Source: Monilinia fructicola
Taxonomy: Eukaryota > Ascomycota > Leotiomycetes > Helotiales > Sclerotiniaceae
Direction: 5' to 3'
DNA length: 64,000 nucleotides
NCBI GenBank assembly: GCA_008692225.1
Contig: VICG01000015.1
Span: forward strand, 1,195,001 to 1,259,000
Position 1 is the first letter of the stretch. Each line of letters starts with the position of its first letter. A program made the position numbers and the translations under genes. Below, one piece after another: positions 38,237 to 50,504 of the stretch. The notes under the pieces were generated by a model. That model did not search any database and had not been told where the DNA came from. It saw only the letters and a program-made list of their open reading frames with translations.

Positions 38237-38455
38237 TTAGGACACTTATTAGGACACTTAGGACACTTAGGACACTTAGGACACTTAGGACACTTAGGAC
38301 ACTTAGGACACTTAGGACACTTAGGACACTTAGGACACTTAGGACACTTAGAACACTTAGAACGTTTAGGACTCTCAGGACGCCTAGGACACCTAGGACA
38401 CTTAGGACGCCTAGGACGCCTAGGAGGCTAGGACCCTTAGGACACTTAGGTCGCT
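38237..38455. repeat. 9-bp minisatellite, unit ACTTAGGAC, about 24 copies
   Basis: The first half (about 38250-38345) is an almost perfect array of a 9-bp unit. The second half is degenerate (CGCCTAGGAC, ACTTAGAAC variants). Because the unit is a multiple of three it stays open on both strands (Arg-Thr-Leu one way, Val-Leu-Ser the other), which imitates a gene. I do not call one. Confidence 0.9.
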
Positions 38456-38460
38456 CATGT

Positions 38461-40362
38461 CGAGGCTTGATAGTATCTATGATCGATCTATCATGTGTAT
38501 CAGATGTGCTCAGCTCGTCTACGTGCTGGATGGAATATGCGGCAAAACTTCTACTGGAGGAATTAACCTCTCCAGCTCCTTTCTCCTTTCTCTTTTCCGC
38601 ACTCTTCATGCCAAGCTAATAAACCATCACGAGATATTTAACGTCGCCTCATCAAGGGGAAAGGAGCTGATAATGATTATAATTATCATTTTCTTACCCC
38701 ATTTAAATATGAATTCAGATAAGTTGAAGGAACCTCGGGCCAATGAGAAATTTTCCCTCTCAACCCATTACCATTACCTAACTATATCATGGTTTGTCTT
38801 GAACTTGTCTTGAAATTTTTCAAATGCCATGTCGCCATTTCTTATAATTATTACTTCATGATAATTGATCCATTTCCGTCTCGCCATACAAATTTTAAAC
38901 CTATTTCCGTCTGGTATCTAGGTCGATCTACTCATGGTCTCATACGTACTGCGAACTGAATCTGGACTGCGGTGTCGGAATACCGCCATTTGTATGTTTC
39001 ATTATTTCAATCTCGCTCTAATGAACTCTACCTCCACGATCACATCAACCAAATATTTCTATTTACTGGGAATCAGTTTATGAATTGTGTGTGGGCCAGT
39101 TAAACACTGTTTAGCTATTTCAATGAGTAGTTTTTGTGAAGGTATTTACAATCCTTTATATGATTCAAACCTTTCATTTAGCTCTTGTACGAAATACCCC
39201 TTCATCATAGGCGACAAAACAAAAAAAAAAGTCCCTCACCAGACCATGCACCCCTTACAACTCGCACAAATATCACAATGTGTACCGAACAATTGATGAC
39301 AATCAAAATCAGATTTTCTACGGGATGAGCCTTGTTCTGGATTCTATTCCCTAGTTCAATAAGAATGCATGGACTTCGCTCGATCGAGGAATTATCTTGT
39401 CAAAGAAATCCGGGTTTGCATTAGGGGCGAGACCCTGTTATTTTCCCTTCTACATCCTCTCCACTTCTTCGAGAGCCTCCAGTAATGGCCTCCATCAACT
39501 GATTTCTATTTTTGCCGCGGAGAAGTACAACTCTAATATTGCGAATGTTTTGGCGTGATCTTGATCATAAGTATGAAAATAGATGGAATGGCGGGCGATT
39601 ACCCCGCAAGTTCACAAATCACCACCGACTGACTACTGTCATCATCCTCTGGCTATCTTATCTCCTTCTTCTTGAGATCTTTGGACAATGGATGTATTTG
39701 ATTGGAGATGTCTTACGGGCGTTTCGGCTGCAATACCACGCAACAACATTCATCCAAATGCAAGACAACAAACTTAGCCATGGATACAAGTTATCCTTCC
39801 CTCCCTTCCCGTTTTTTAGTTCCATCGGCTTTGCAGGAATCGTTTTATTTGCTGCCGCACCGCCGGGTATGCAGTATTTAGGCAGGTCCTCATCGCAAGC
39901 GCGAAAACGGGTTGCTCTTCGAGCTATCATCGTGTCATATTACCTTGTGAGCTAATAGGTCAGTCATTCAAATATTTTCCCTCCAACTTCGATTTCCTCA
40001 ATCTCTACCAAGATTGGAAAGGCGTTCATCTAATGGTATTCAGCTTGCACCATTACTAGTACTATTTATGATGTGATTTGCTTTATGTACTATACTGAAA
40101 AGCGTGCCATCTTGCTTATTCAAACCCTATCTGCATATATGCTAAATCCCATCACCACGGAAATTGCTAGTTCAATAACAAATTCATACGTATCGTCCTA
40201 CCTCCTGGAGACCTAGATACTTCTGCATGCCGATCAAAAAAGTTCATGGTCGCATAACAAGGACAACAGCTATTCCCAACGTCGAAAAGCAGATTTCAGC
40301 ATACATTATGTGCCGCCCGCAAACAAAGCCAGAGCATCAACCACAGCACAGGCATAGCTGAC
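38461..40362. other. Mostly non-coding stretch, one weak candidate frame
   Basis: Apart from the candidate small membrane protein at 39545 nothing is supported. A homopolymer A10 run occurs at about 39221. Confidence 0.45.
39545..39955 (+). CDS. Candidate small membrane protein, hypothetical
   Basis: A frame of 136 codons from the first ATG (MFWRDLDHKYENRW). It has two hydrophobic segments: TTVIILWLSYLLLLEIFGQW at about residues 30-50 and a second around FFSSIGFAGIVLFAAAPPGM at about 90-115. No family is recognised, and there are no introns or clear promoter. It could be the 3' exon of a larger gene or a chance frame. Confidence 0.3.
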   Translation: MFWRDLDHKYENRWNGGRLPRKFTNHHRLTTVIILWLSYLLLLEIFGQWMYLIGDVLRAFRLQYHATTFIQMQDNKLSHGYKLSFPPFPFFSSIGFAGIVLFAAAPPGMQYLGRSSSQARKRVALRAIIVSYYLVS

Positions 40363-42047
40363 TCAATGTTGAAAAGCCTTTATCCTCACCTTGTTCTCTT
40401 CCAATCTTCTGATGGCCGCCGGAAACTCGGGACATGCTAGCCGATGTACTAAGGGGCTTTCCATCGCTTCCGCTAGGTTGTTCATGGTACTGTTAAGTCT
40501 CAGAACAACTTTTTCGGTATCCCCGATGCCATAATCGTTTTTATACTGCATTTTTGATGTTTCAATTCTTTTTGTGGTCCTTTCCCATATCTTGAGTATG
40601 GTTTTAATGGTCTTGGCTATATCCGTCGTCGTTGACGAATATGTGACAAAGATCCCTGGTGGGACCTTACTCTTAAGCTTTTCAAGCGACTTCTTGAGCT
40701 CATCATAGATATCTATAAGCTTTGGACCGGTGGGGACAAAGTGTCTCCCCCTGCTTGGCCAGCAGTTCGCAGAGGAGAAGTTCGCCCTCGCGTTGTACTT
40801 TTTTCGGGATATCGGAATAATCTTCTTGCGTGATATTATGGGCAGCTCTCATCCAATTTATTTGGTTTCCGTCAGATATGGCATTCTTAGCATACCCATC
40901 AAACATACCTGCCAACACGGCCGTAGCTTCAGTTTGTTGTTGGAGGAAAGAGCGCCAGTCATGATCTACTTCCCGATTCTTTGAGACGAACTTATCTATC
41001 ATCCAGAACAGAGGCTGATATCTCTCTTCTCCTTCCAAAATTTGCTTTCGGAGCTGTTCAATAGGCAGGACGGCTTGATTAAAGGGGCTATCCTCTAGTC
41101 GTTTGAGAGCTCCTACTCCATCCGTCAATATCTTGGCAACGTCGGTAATGGAGATTGCAATACTAATAACGGATTTCGAATTTGCGATTTCGTCTTTCGT
41201 CCAAAACGTGCCCTTACCTGCAGCTCCAGCTGTTTTACCTGCAATTTTTGTACCCTTTGTAAGAAGCCTTTCGTCAGGCTTCTGTCTTGTATAACTAACC
41301 AGCGTGGCGAGTATCGCTGCAATCAATAGCCACCAAAGCCAGGCCCACCCATATTCCCTCGAAATAGTATCGAAAACCCCAGGAGATAGTGGTGGCGGCT
41401 TCACAATTCTCGCCCGTTCATTGTTCCTCGAAGATGCTCGTGATGAAGGTAGAGGTATTTGGGATGGAGTGGGAGATGAAGGTAGAGGTATTGGGATGGA
41501 GTGGGAGATGAAGGTAGAGGTATCTGAGATGGAGTGGAGATGAAGGTAGAGGTATCTGAGATGGAGTGGGAGATGAAGGTAGAGGTACTTGAGATGGAGT
41601 GAGGGATGTCCAAGATCTACGAGGAGCTTGAGATGAAGGGCGAGATACCTGGTATGAATGAGCAGATGCCTGATGCAAACCCGAATATTGCTTCTCAGGA
41701 AATCGTCTCCGTGCCTCTGACAAAGGCGGAGGTGAAGGTTCCCTACCCTCAGGAGATCTAGGGCGCATATTGTTATCTTTTAAGAATTTCTCATGCTTTG
41801 CGATGGCTTCTTCGGCTTGTTGTCGAGCGTTGCGTTGGTTGGACGTTTCAGATTCTTTGACGTCTCTTTCAAACTCATTCTCAAGATAGGAAAGTTCGTC
41901 TTCGAGCGTTGGGTCACTTTCAAACTCCTCCTCAAGATCGCCAAGTTCTTCTGCGAGCGATGGCCCGTCGGGATCGATGGGGGTTATTAAATCAGATTGT
42001 GGCTGAAGAATACCAGAAAGTCGGCTGCGGTATCTGCGATAAGACAT
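40363..42047 (-). CDS. Repeat-bearing single-pass membrane protein, unknown function
   Basis: No family recognised. Start ATG at 42047 (MSYRRYRSRL). Residues about 25-70 are strongly acidic (LEEEFESDPTLEDELSYLEN), followed by a charged helix. A Ser/Pro-rich part then holds five copies of an 11-residue unit (SPTPSQIPLPS) coded by a 33-bp tandem repeat at 41444-41605. A single membrane helix follows (WAWLWWLLIAAILATLVSY), then about 330 residues of helical sequence ending RRLEENKVRIKAFQH. The frame is broken in two 32-bp repeat copies (run contractions at about 41491 and 41536) and at the C5 run 40747-40751. Adding two bases and removing one gives 561 residues with no stop. The tail region between 40552 and 40702 reads well in the corrected frame (IDIYDELKKSLEKLKSKVPP). 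Possibly a prion-like or NACHT-associated fungal protein, but no motif proves it. Confidence 0.6.
41444..41605 (-). repeat. 33-bp coding tandem repeat, five copies
   Basis: Unit begins GATGAAGGTAGAGGTA on the plus strand. Copies 1 and 4 are 33 bp and copies 2 and 3 are 32 bp, each short by one base in a mononucleotide run. It encodes SPTPSQIPLPS in the membrane-protein gene. Confidence 0.85.
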
Positions 42048-42079
42048 CTGTGGACTAGGTATCAAACCGGGAGGTGATT

Positions 42080-42137
42080 AGTATTGGTATCGGTATTGGT
42101 ATTGGTATCCGGTATCCGTATCCGTATCCGTATCGCT
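42080..42137. repeat. Hexamer repeat GGTATC/CGTATC in the upstream region
   Basis: About nine imperfect copies of GGTATC, GGTATT and CGTATC lie 35-90 bp upstream of the start codon of the membrane-protein gene, within its probable leader or promoter. Confidence 0.7.
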
Positions 42138-45100
42138 ATTGCTGTTGCTTTCGTTTGTGTATGAAAAGCTTGCTAGGTGTTATCACGGCTGTGAATAGGT
42201 CTGACTCTGGCAATTTATTATCGTACTTGAACAAAGGAAAGGGATAACAAAACCGCTGTTTTCTCTTGTACAAGGAAAAACATCGCTTTATTTCCAACGC
42301 CGAATGCAGCTTTTCTTTATAATGCTTTCTATCAGGAACATAAGTTTGAGTGTTTTGAATGATGCGGAAATTTGCGGATGGATTGTTATTTTACATTTTC
42401 TGACACATGATTTGGACTCTCGCGTGAGAGTGAAAAGGGGGGAAGAAATTGACGTGGAAGTTCTGGAAATTTTCTCCGGCTGTTTCGTGACTTGTTTCTT
42501 TTTTGGCGAGTGCTGTTCTTACCATATATATCGATACCATATAATCCAATACTTGAGACAATAAAATGTCAATAACTCATGCTTAAATCAATATCTAGAA
42601 AGTATCGCTTAAAACATCGTTTAAAATATCTAAATAGGATACAAACGCCAACAATGATGGAAATAGTTGATTTCTATCTCTAATCTCCTAATCTCGTATA
42701 ATCACATTACCTAGATAATATCATGCCACTCTTTTTGACACGAGTAAAGACTTTATACTATATTCAAATCCTCACACCATGATTCCCCTTAATCCCAATC
42801 CTTCATAATACCCTCATCAGATATCCATCCCTTAGTTCTCCCAACCCCCATCGTCTCTTTCTCCATCTCGCTTCTCCCCGCGCCTTGTGCAGACGCAGAC
42901 GCAGATACAGAAACACATCCAACACGACATCCAACATACCCCGAACGGCGCAAGACACAAAAAGAAAGACCATCTGCGAAGCCACACGTTTGATTCTCCA
43001 GACTGCCTGGAAACCCACCTCCCCCTCCCCGTCAATCCCACGCCTGGATAACGTCAAGGGAGATTGCGATACAAGCCACAGATCTGCGATTCGCGTGCAT
43101 CAGGAACATGACCCAAGCCACACATCTCGGCGGCAGAAAACAATATGAACATCAACCCCTCACTCCCATCGCCCAACTCCTTTCTAGATTCGACATCTCC
43201 ATGTCAAGGACACATTTTGATCTTGTGCTTTCATACCACGATGCGCTGGGGGGGGGGGAGGTGCATGTATATCCTCGCTCCCTGGGGAGCTGCAATACAG
43301 GTGATCTTTTTTGTTTGTGTTGTTTTCTTTAATTATCCTTACCGTTCCGTGGTACAAGCGAGTCGTCACTATCGTTTGAAGCCCAGCCGGTCACAGCTCT
43401 GAGGATTCGCAAACTTGACTTTGGGGACTGAGAGAGGGGTGGCTTTGGGTAAGAGAGGGGGTTGTCGCGGTTGAAGCGCGCATCTTTGTTGTTTTTGTTT
43501 TTGTTACTTCTTGTCATCCCCCCTTCTATTATCGTTACGGCATCTCAAGATTCATTCTCGTCATTACGCACAGCTGGCCTATCATTGATTTTTTTAGTCA
43601 GTTTTCTCCACAACCTTCTGGTGTGGAGTAGAACGCCAATCTTTCTATCTGCACATAGATAGATACTTATATGCGCGGGTTGACACACTGCCGTTTTAAT
43701 CCTTGGTCAGTATGAACACAGCATTGGATGCTGTCTTGGTGCGGTATTTGTGAAGCTGTTGGTGGGAATGTGTTGAATATGTTGATTGACTAGTGTGGAC
43801 GATATACATATATGATATTCTACATGCGATGAACCCATCAAGCTCCAGACCAACGCACCAAACCCGACGCCTTCCAAACACCAACAATCCAACGACCACT
43901 TCTACTTTATAGAGTTTCCCCTATAGATGTAGATGTAAAGATGAACACGCAATTGTTTAAATTCGATCGTGGCTTTATCTTGATATGCAGTTTGAGTGTT
44001 TTTGTTCTGTCTGGTTACATCCACACATCTAACTGTATATGTTGACCTTCTCTTCAACTATACAACTACTAATCGCTACCTCGTAACCTCATCTAAAGAA
44101 AGAAATTCAAAGCACAACTCCAGGAGGAAAGGAAGGTGGGGTGAGATTAGATGGGAGAGGTGAGACGACGCTGCAGAATAGATATAGTATGATGAGGGAG
44201 GATAGAATGTATGAAGAAGGAAGAGAAGTGTTAGAAGAAAATACTTAAAGCATCTGATTGGTACAATTAATCCATTGTAGATTTTGTAATGGAGTGTTTA
44301 TCGTAGTATAGTTAGTGTATTATAAGCGATCGAGAGCAGTTTTTCTTAATGGGTTCAATGCCTCATTATTTTGAGTTTGAATAGTTTTAGGGAAGCTATG
44401 GGTGGTAGAGAAGAGAAAGGGTGGAATGGAGGTCAGATAGAAGGGAAAGAGAATTTTATAGAGCAAGAAAAGAAAAAGAGAGAGAAAAGAAAAATAGAGG
44501 GAGAGAGGGGGAGAGAAAAAACCATGCTCTCCCCCAATCAATTCCTCCTAAACCTCCACGCTAGTATCAAAGATTCCTCGCCCCATTCCTTCCGCTTATA
44601 TATGTTTAATTGAATTTCAATGGTGACCTGATGCGATCAATGTGTTGGCTGCGTGAAGTACGTCGAGTCACCCGTTTGGAGCTTCTTTTAAGCATTCACT
44701 CTGCCATGGATAAATAGAGTGCCATGGATAAATAGAGAACCTAAAAAGTGACGGTAGTTAGGTAGGCATCTAGTGTTGTTGGTCAATTTGTGCTTTTTTA
44801 TGAATTGGCGTGACGGCGTGACGGAATCTTGATGGATGAACTTCTTCATCGTCATTGTAGATTGATAGTTGGAAGACAGTCGGCTGGTGCCATAGTGAAT
44901 CATATCATGAAGGTCAGGATATGAGTATGTAGAGTAAAGGTCTTGATGCATTCGATAGTTATGAATGAAAGAACAGTCACAATCTAGCGATGAAGTGTCA
45001 AGATTTGGATTATTTTGATAGTTGACATTAACTGAAGGTAAATCATGAAAGCCGATTATAACTGGTATGAGAGATATGATGAAGCGTGGCTCATGTTGCT

Positions 45101-46109
45101 GGAAGAAAGAGGACAGGCGAGAAATGAGAGGTGTAACGGTAGTATCAGACGATGGCCTGCATCATTCATCATAGATATTTGACATCACACCTGAAAAAAA
45201 AGGGGTCTGGAATTCGCGATGTAGGATGGAATTATGTTGGATAAAGAAACTTGATAGCCATCCATCGTTTTCGCAGGTTTTTCCTTGAAATAAAAAAGAT
45301 CGAGATCTTTCAAATTTCGGAGAGAACATTCCAGGGGGCAAATCATAATCTTCGAGCCCCGAAAAGACCTTCTCAACGACCCGAAAAATAGTTTTGGAAT
45401 TTCAAGGGGCATATATCATATCCTCAATACCAGTAAAGAGGATCGACTTCCATCCCGGCTAACAATGATGCCATAAACTGAAGATAAGTCTACAAAGACG
45501 ACGTTGCGGAGCATTCAACCTTCTCTCCCCACTAGTTGCATATCGCAATTACTTCACACAAGAACAATTCTTCGTGGAATGATATTTGCATCATATTGAC
45601 GAATACTTCCGCAGTATATTGCAGCACAAATGCAACTTGGAGGTAGCCAACAGTGGACTTGGTCGTCGCAAAGTGGGTCACATGATATAATGTAAAAATC
45701 CGAAATCGACATTTCCAAGGTTCTGGACTTACGTCACAGAGATTTCCTGCTGAACCAGTGGAGGTTAGGGGTACTCAACGCACATTCTGGTCTGTGAATA
45801 TCTTACCACTACTTATCCTAGAAGCAGATCGTTATTTTGTATTGCAATTTGCCAGCCTCAAGGAAATATCCGTGAGGGAATGCAAATAATCATTTCATCA
45901 TTTTCTTGTTTTGCATAACCTGCTGTGACTTCTATGTCATCAGCTCGCAGGTTTATCAAGCATCTTTGATGGTGATCCAATGGCACGGTGATGATAAACT
46001 GCCAGGTGGATGATGAACCATGGTGATACGAGTTGCATTTAATGTGGGTGACGAACTGTCATATCGTAGGCTCTTGGGATCAGATAACCTTAATATGAAC
46101 CAAGAACCA

Positions 46110-46750
46110 TCACTTCTGAATAAAACGTTCCTCGTGGGGAGTGAGATCTGGTGTAACTTGAGATGCAAGACAGAAAGAATAGGCTCGAGATGGATGAATC
46201 GAAAATTTAAGCCCCGATGACATAGTTTGCCACCAGAAGCTAGCGAAATCCAACACGGGGATAATGTCCCATCGCATGTATGCCATCATTTTGGTGAGCC
46301 TGTAAGCAAATGCGGAAGCGTTTGGACATGTTATCATCATCAGTAGATCATTGAAACCGAATGAACGCCCTCGGGTAAAATTGAAAAACAGAGGTGTGAG
46401 TGGATGCAAAACTGCTTCTAAAACCAATGAAACCACAAGATTGTAGATCAATTCATCCAACGAGGCCATGCGCGCCGCCTCACGTCAGAAAGGAATGTTT
46501 GTGCTATGGTGATATGACTCGCTGGATAAGAAGACATCGAAGATTCGCAGATTGTGAAGATGTTAAGAGTGATGACATGGAAAGATACTGTTGAGCATAC
46601 AGACAATAGTGGGGATAATCATGATGAGCAGAGCAAGCAAGAACTAACAGGGAGATAATACTTCTGTGGATAATTCCCGCAAGCGAGGGGCAAGGTGATG
46701 CAGTAGGTACATCATAACTGCTTAGGGCAGAATAATTCCATCCCATGGGA
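46110..46750 (-). pseudogene. Possible broken or multi-exon membrane-protein gene
   Basis: The minus strand shows coding-like segments in different frames: FLLALLIMIIPTIVCMLNSI (hydrophobic, about 46580-46640), then VVSLVLEAVLHPLTPLFFNF and a segment FGFNDLLMMITCPNASAFAY followed by KMMAYMRWDIIPVLDFASFW (about 46210-46460). Candidate introns exist (GTATCT...ATAG between 46453 and 46597), but the frames do not all join. It could be a real multi-exon gene with sequence errors or a decayed copy. I do not recognise the family. Confidence 0.25.
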
Positions 46751-48559
46751 TCTCGATAAGTCGATCAACCAATGCAATACTGTACTATTCTTGAAAGCAT
46801 GGGGAAACTATAACTCAAAAAAGGAGCTTCTAGATAAGGAAAATTAGCTAGTGAGAAAAAAGTAATATGTTGATGCGCCAAAATTGTGGTTGCCAGTGAC
46901 CATGAAGGGTATAGGTAGGTAGTTCTAGTACGTGCATCCCGAACCGATCCTGTTCGCCTCAACAATCGTTTACCTAGCTGTGTACCGATAGTTTCAAATT
47001 CAATACTCCTCTCAATCGAAGTCCGAACCATTCATCATCGTGCACCGAACCGTTGATAATGAACGAAATTGTATGGGCAGAAGAAATGCAGCTGTGACCT
47101 CTGACCTTGATCCGATTTGTCCTTCGTTTTACAGCACTTCCTGTATTGTGTCTCTTCCCGAGGAGGTGCATATGTACATACATCCTTTTTGATAGTTCGA
47201 AGCCATATCTCTTGGCTCAATCGATAAAACTGAGGCAGAATTAAGCATTGATATGTTGAGGCTTGAGTTGAGAGAATGTCAAGACGCAACAAACTACCCA
47301 TACAAGTGATGATGGTTTTGATGATGATGTGATGATCGGCGGATGCGGCCGATTAAATCAACGACATGCATATGATGACATCAGCAAAACAGCCTCCTTG
47401 GCACAGCCGATTAGCCTCTGAATTAAACACATCTAATTGGCTCAATTACCGATTATGATGCGAGTTCCTGTATGTTGAAGGAGATATCCGAACTTATGAT
47501 TTCATTCTGCGGTACTGCAAAAGCTCCAATGATGTTCGGGACGTGAAGAAATGACATCGGTTTCACGTACACAAGTTCAGTCCTGATCGTCTACCTCTAC
47601 CGAGCTTCTTCGCACTCCATATTTCTCGAAAATGGGATTTGCGTTTGCATGAGAAAGATGCATCTCGACTCTTTGTTTTTTTTTGTGGTCTCGCTTTATG
47701 GTTATATTTGGAAGTATTCTAATAAACCCCAAGTTGGTAAAGATCTTCCTCATCACTTCTCTGATCAACATCTCACAAGTCTGGGGTAGAACAATTTCCA
47801 TGGATTCTTCCTGAGTACCAGCGAGAATATTCACCAAGTCCACTTTGGAATTTCAAGGATCCTTCAAGGATTGGTTGATTTGTGGGTTGATTATTGTTTG
47901 ATTGAGAAACTTTAGTCGTCAAGATTGAAATTTGCATGATGGTTTGTTTTTTAATATGGAATTGTTAGAGTTTGAGCTAAAAAACTACTTTATTATAACG
48001 ATTTCAATATTTCAAATTATCGAAAACAAGGATCCAACGACTGATTATACGGTTCTGAGAAAGGGGGAAAGGCTATAGTTGGGAAGAAGTTAGCATTGAA
48101 ATTCTAATTCCCATTCTCAATCACGACTAATTGTACATTTACCGCGTTAGACGGCGGCTTTTTCTGATTGTCGATGACTTGAGGAAAAATTGAGACTCTG
48201 GGATATCAAAGATACTTTTCTGTCAAATGCAATACATACTCCGTTCCCGTCATCTCATAGGCTAGAAAATGGCCAACGCTTTCCCACCAACACATGACGC
48301 CTCGTGCATGTCATGATCTGCAGGGTCTTTCCTAATTTAGAAGTAACTCTTTTTCCACATTCTAGAGCTATGACTTGAACTCCACAGAGTATTGTCATTG
48401 GATTGGATGATGCGCATGTATGATGTGTTCAGAAGTCAAGGATGTTTGCATCGCCAGCTAAAACTCTCGACTAAGTCTTGTTAGTGCCGTTCTCCTGTTT
48501 TTCAGGGTCTAAACAGTCCATTAGTCTAGTCCTTAAATGTGGACAGAACGAACGGGATG

Positions 48560-48565
48560 TATATA
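48560..48565 (+). promoter_or_regulatory. TATA-like box of the small gene at 48725
   Basis: TATATA about 160 bp upstream of the ATG, followed by a CT-rich leader, an arrangement common in strongly expressed fungal genes. Confidence 0.4.
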
Positions 48566-48724
48566 TTAGGTTGAAGACTCATGATCTTTTGTTCTTCATT
48601 CTACACAAACATCCAGCTTCCATCTTCTACAACCGACTTGCCGTTCGAAATCAGCCTCACACTCTCAACTCCCGAATCATCTTTAAGTCTTTATACTATT
48701 TCAACTTTTACCCATCACATCAAA

Positions 48725-48979
48725 ATGTCTGCCTCCACAGCCACATACCAATTCTCCCACAACATGCCATCCCACCAGCAAGATGATGCCTCCTATCTCT
48801 TCAGCTATGCCAAATCGATGTACGAGCACACCAGAAAACAAATGGAAGCTGCCGACAAATCTGCGCGAAGAAGAAGCGCCAATGAGGATAACACAAATGC
48901 TCATGCCACCCTAAGAACTGGCCACGAACACACTACATCAACAGGCAGCAGCTCGACTGCTAGCTCGCATCTAGAATAA
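48725..48979 (+). CDS. Small hydrophilic protein, 84 residues, unknown
   Basis: ATG in a strong context (CATCACATCAAAATGTC) after a pyrimidine-rich leader. The protein is MSASTATYQFSHNMPS..., Ser/Thr/His-rich, with a charged middle helix (KSMYEHTRKQMEAADKSARR). It has no signal peptide, membrane segment or cysteine. The leader has a TATA-like TATATA at 48560. Small Ser/His-rich proteins with such promoters in filamentous fungi are often stress- or conidiation-induced, but nothing here proves it. A different in-frame start upstream (48581) would add a leader-like sequence and is less likely. Confidence 0.55.
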   Translation: MSASTATYQFSHNMPSHQQDDASYLFSYAKSMYEHTRKQMEAADKSARRRSANEDNTNAHATLRTGHEHTTSTGSSSTASSHLE

Positions 48980-50502
48980 GTCAAGATAATAAACACGGAA
49001 TCCATCATCTCTTCTGGCGAAGATGGTTCGAGAAGACTCAATGATCACGACGGGCCCAGCTACAGGCTAAATCACGCCAAATGCTGCGTGCACCGCACGA
49101 CGTTGGTGCTTTATACAAACACAATAATAGTTGTAATGGACAGGATATGTTGAGGCGGGCAAAAAGCATTCATATACGATAATGCGGTGTTTGGGCGTAT
49201 GGAGGGATGCATTGTACGAATAGCCTTGGAGCGAGCGCGCGGTGTTTCATTGGACAAGCAGGAGTTGGAAGCATGATACCTGATGTATGATAGACAACGG
49301 ATAACTGGTCGGAGAAGCGACGATGGCATTATCTTTTTTGTGTTAGGAACCAGGCGCTCGCCCCGTGATGGGGAGAGCAGCCAGACTAGAGTATCAAGAC
49401 AATCCAAAACCTCCCACATATCCCACACGCTCAATAACTTCCTCGCGCCCCCATCCCCCCTCCTGCATCCCCTCGGAATTGTGATCGGCGCGACAAAAAC
49501 TCAAAAAGAAAAGCAGGGCGCGCGAGACACGGCCCGGCCTACGATCACGTCCCCACCTCCAAACTTCCCGAATACGATGATGCATCATCCATCCCATCAT
49601 CTGCCTCACCCCCAAATCCCGCACCTCCCCAGCCGTGAAAATCTGAAAATCGTCAGGATCCTTGACCCACGCCCCCCAGCGTCCGCGCGCACGCGGCTTA
49701 CATAATCACCATCATCGCACCTGCGTCGCATCGCATCTGCGTCAAAGCCACTCCCACGCCACCACGCCACACCGCGCAAGGCACCATCACGCCACAATCA
49801 CACACCGTACCAGTTGGTGCTAGTCTAGTACAGTACAGTACAGCACTACGTAGGTCACCGGGGCGTGCAAGGTACCCGTGCTCAGAAGCCAGCAGATCCT
49901 GTTTCAGTTGGTGGGTTGGTTAGAGGGAGTGCGAGTGGGAGTGGGAGTGGGAGTGGGAATGGGAATGGTAAGGGGAATTGGGTGTGTTGCACCGGGAGGG
50001 GAATTTTTTTCTTGATTTTTATTCTTTGTTTGAGTCTTTTTTCTTTCTTTCAGGGGGAGGAGAGGAAGGGGGAGAGAGGAGGTGCGAGGATGTTGGCTCT
50101 GTAGCGTGTGTAGCGTGGAGGGATACAGGATTTTGGGGGGCTTGGGTGTGGAAGATTGGGGATCGGGTGTGGGGTATTGGGCATTGGGTGTGGGTTGATG
50201 ATGCGTGGGATGCTGAGTTGGGATGTGGGATGGGCAAGGCGAGGAAGAAAGGGGAAGAGGGCGCAGTAGTGTGCCGGTGTTGCTGTGCCGATTGGGCATT
50301 TGGCTGGGCTGCGGGATCAGGATTCAGCTTTACTCCGTACAGTGCAGTGCAGGACTGTACTGTAGAAACATGCGTGTGGTTTCAGATGCGAGGTCTGCAG
50401 ATCGAGGGGGCGCCTGGTGGGTGCAAACGAGGGTGGCCTTACTGTACTGTACTGTACTGTACTGTACTGTGTTCATCATTCATGCGTTTCTATATTTGGA
50501 CA
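48980..50502. other. Intergenic DNA with GC-rich and short-repeat tracts
   Basis: No gene supported. GTACA/ACTGT short repeats occur near 49828-49845 and a TACTG array at 50437-50471. A GAGTGG/GAATGG repeat is at about 49935-49970. Long frames here follow purine/pyrimidine asymmetry. Confidence 0.5.
50437..50471. repeat. TACTG pentanucleotide microsatellite
   Basis: About seven copies of TACTG/ACTGT in a row. Similar short ACTGT/ACAGT pairs are scattered through the region. Confidence 0.85.
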
Positions 50503-50504
50503 TA

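Larger units (their letters stand above)
42138..48724. other. Gene-poor stretch of 6.6 kb
   Basis: No intact gene recognised. A poly-G run is near 43250, and a purine-rich tract near 44400-44520. A possible broken or multi-exon membrane-protein gene lies on the minus strand at about 46.1-46.8 kb. A region at 47.0-47.3 kb on the same strand has plausible codons but no family match. Confidence 0.45.

Noticed and set aside
38095..38619. Arg-Thr-Leu repeat protein and its Val-Leu-Ser counterpart on the other strand
   Set aside because: Both come from the 9-bp minisatellite, whose unit is a multiple of three; no start context, domain or unique coding sequence around it.
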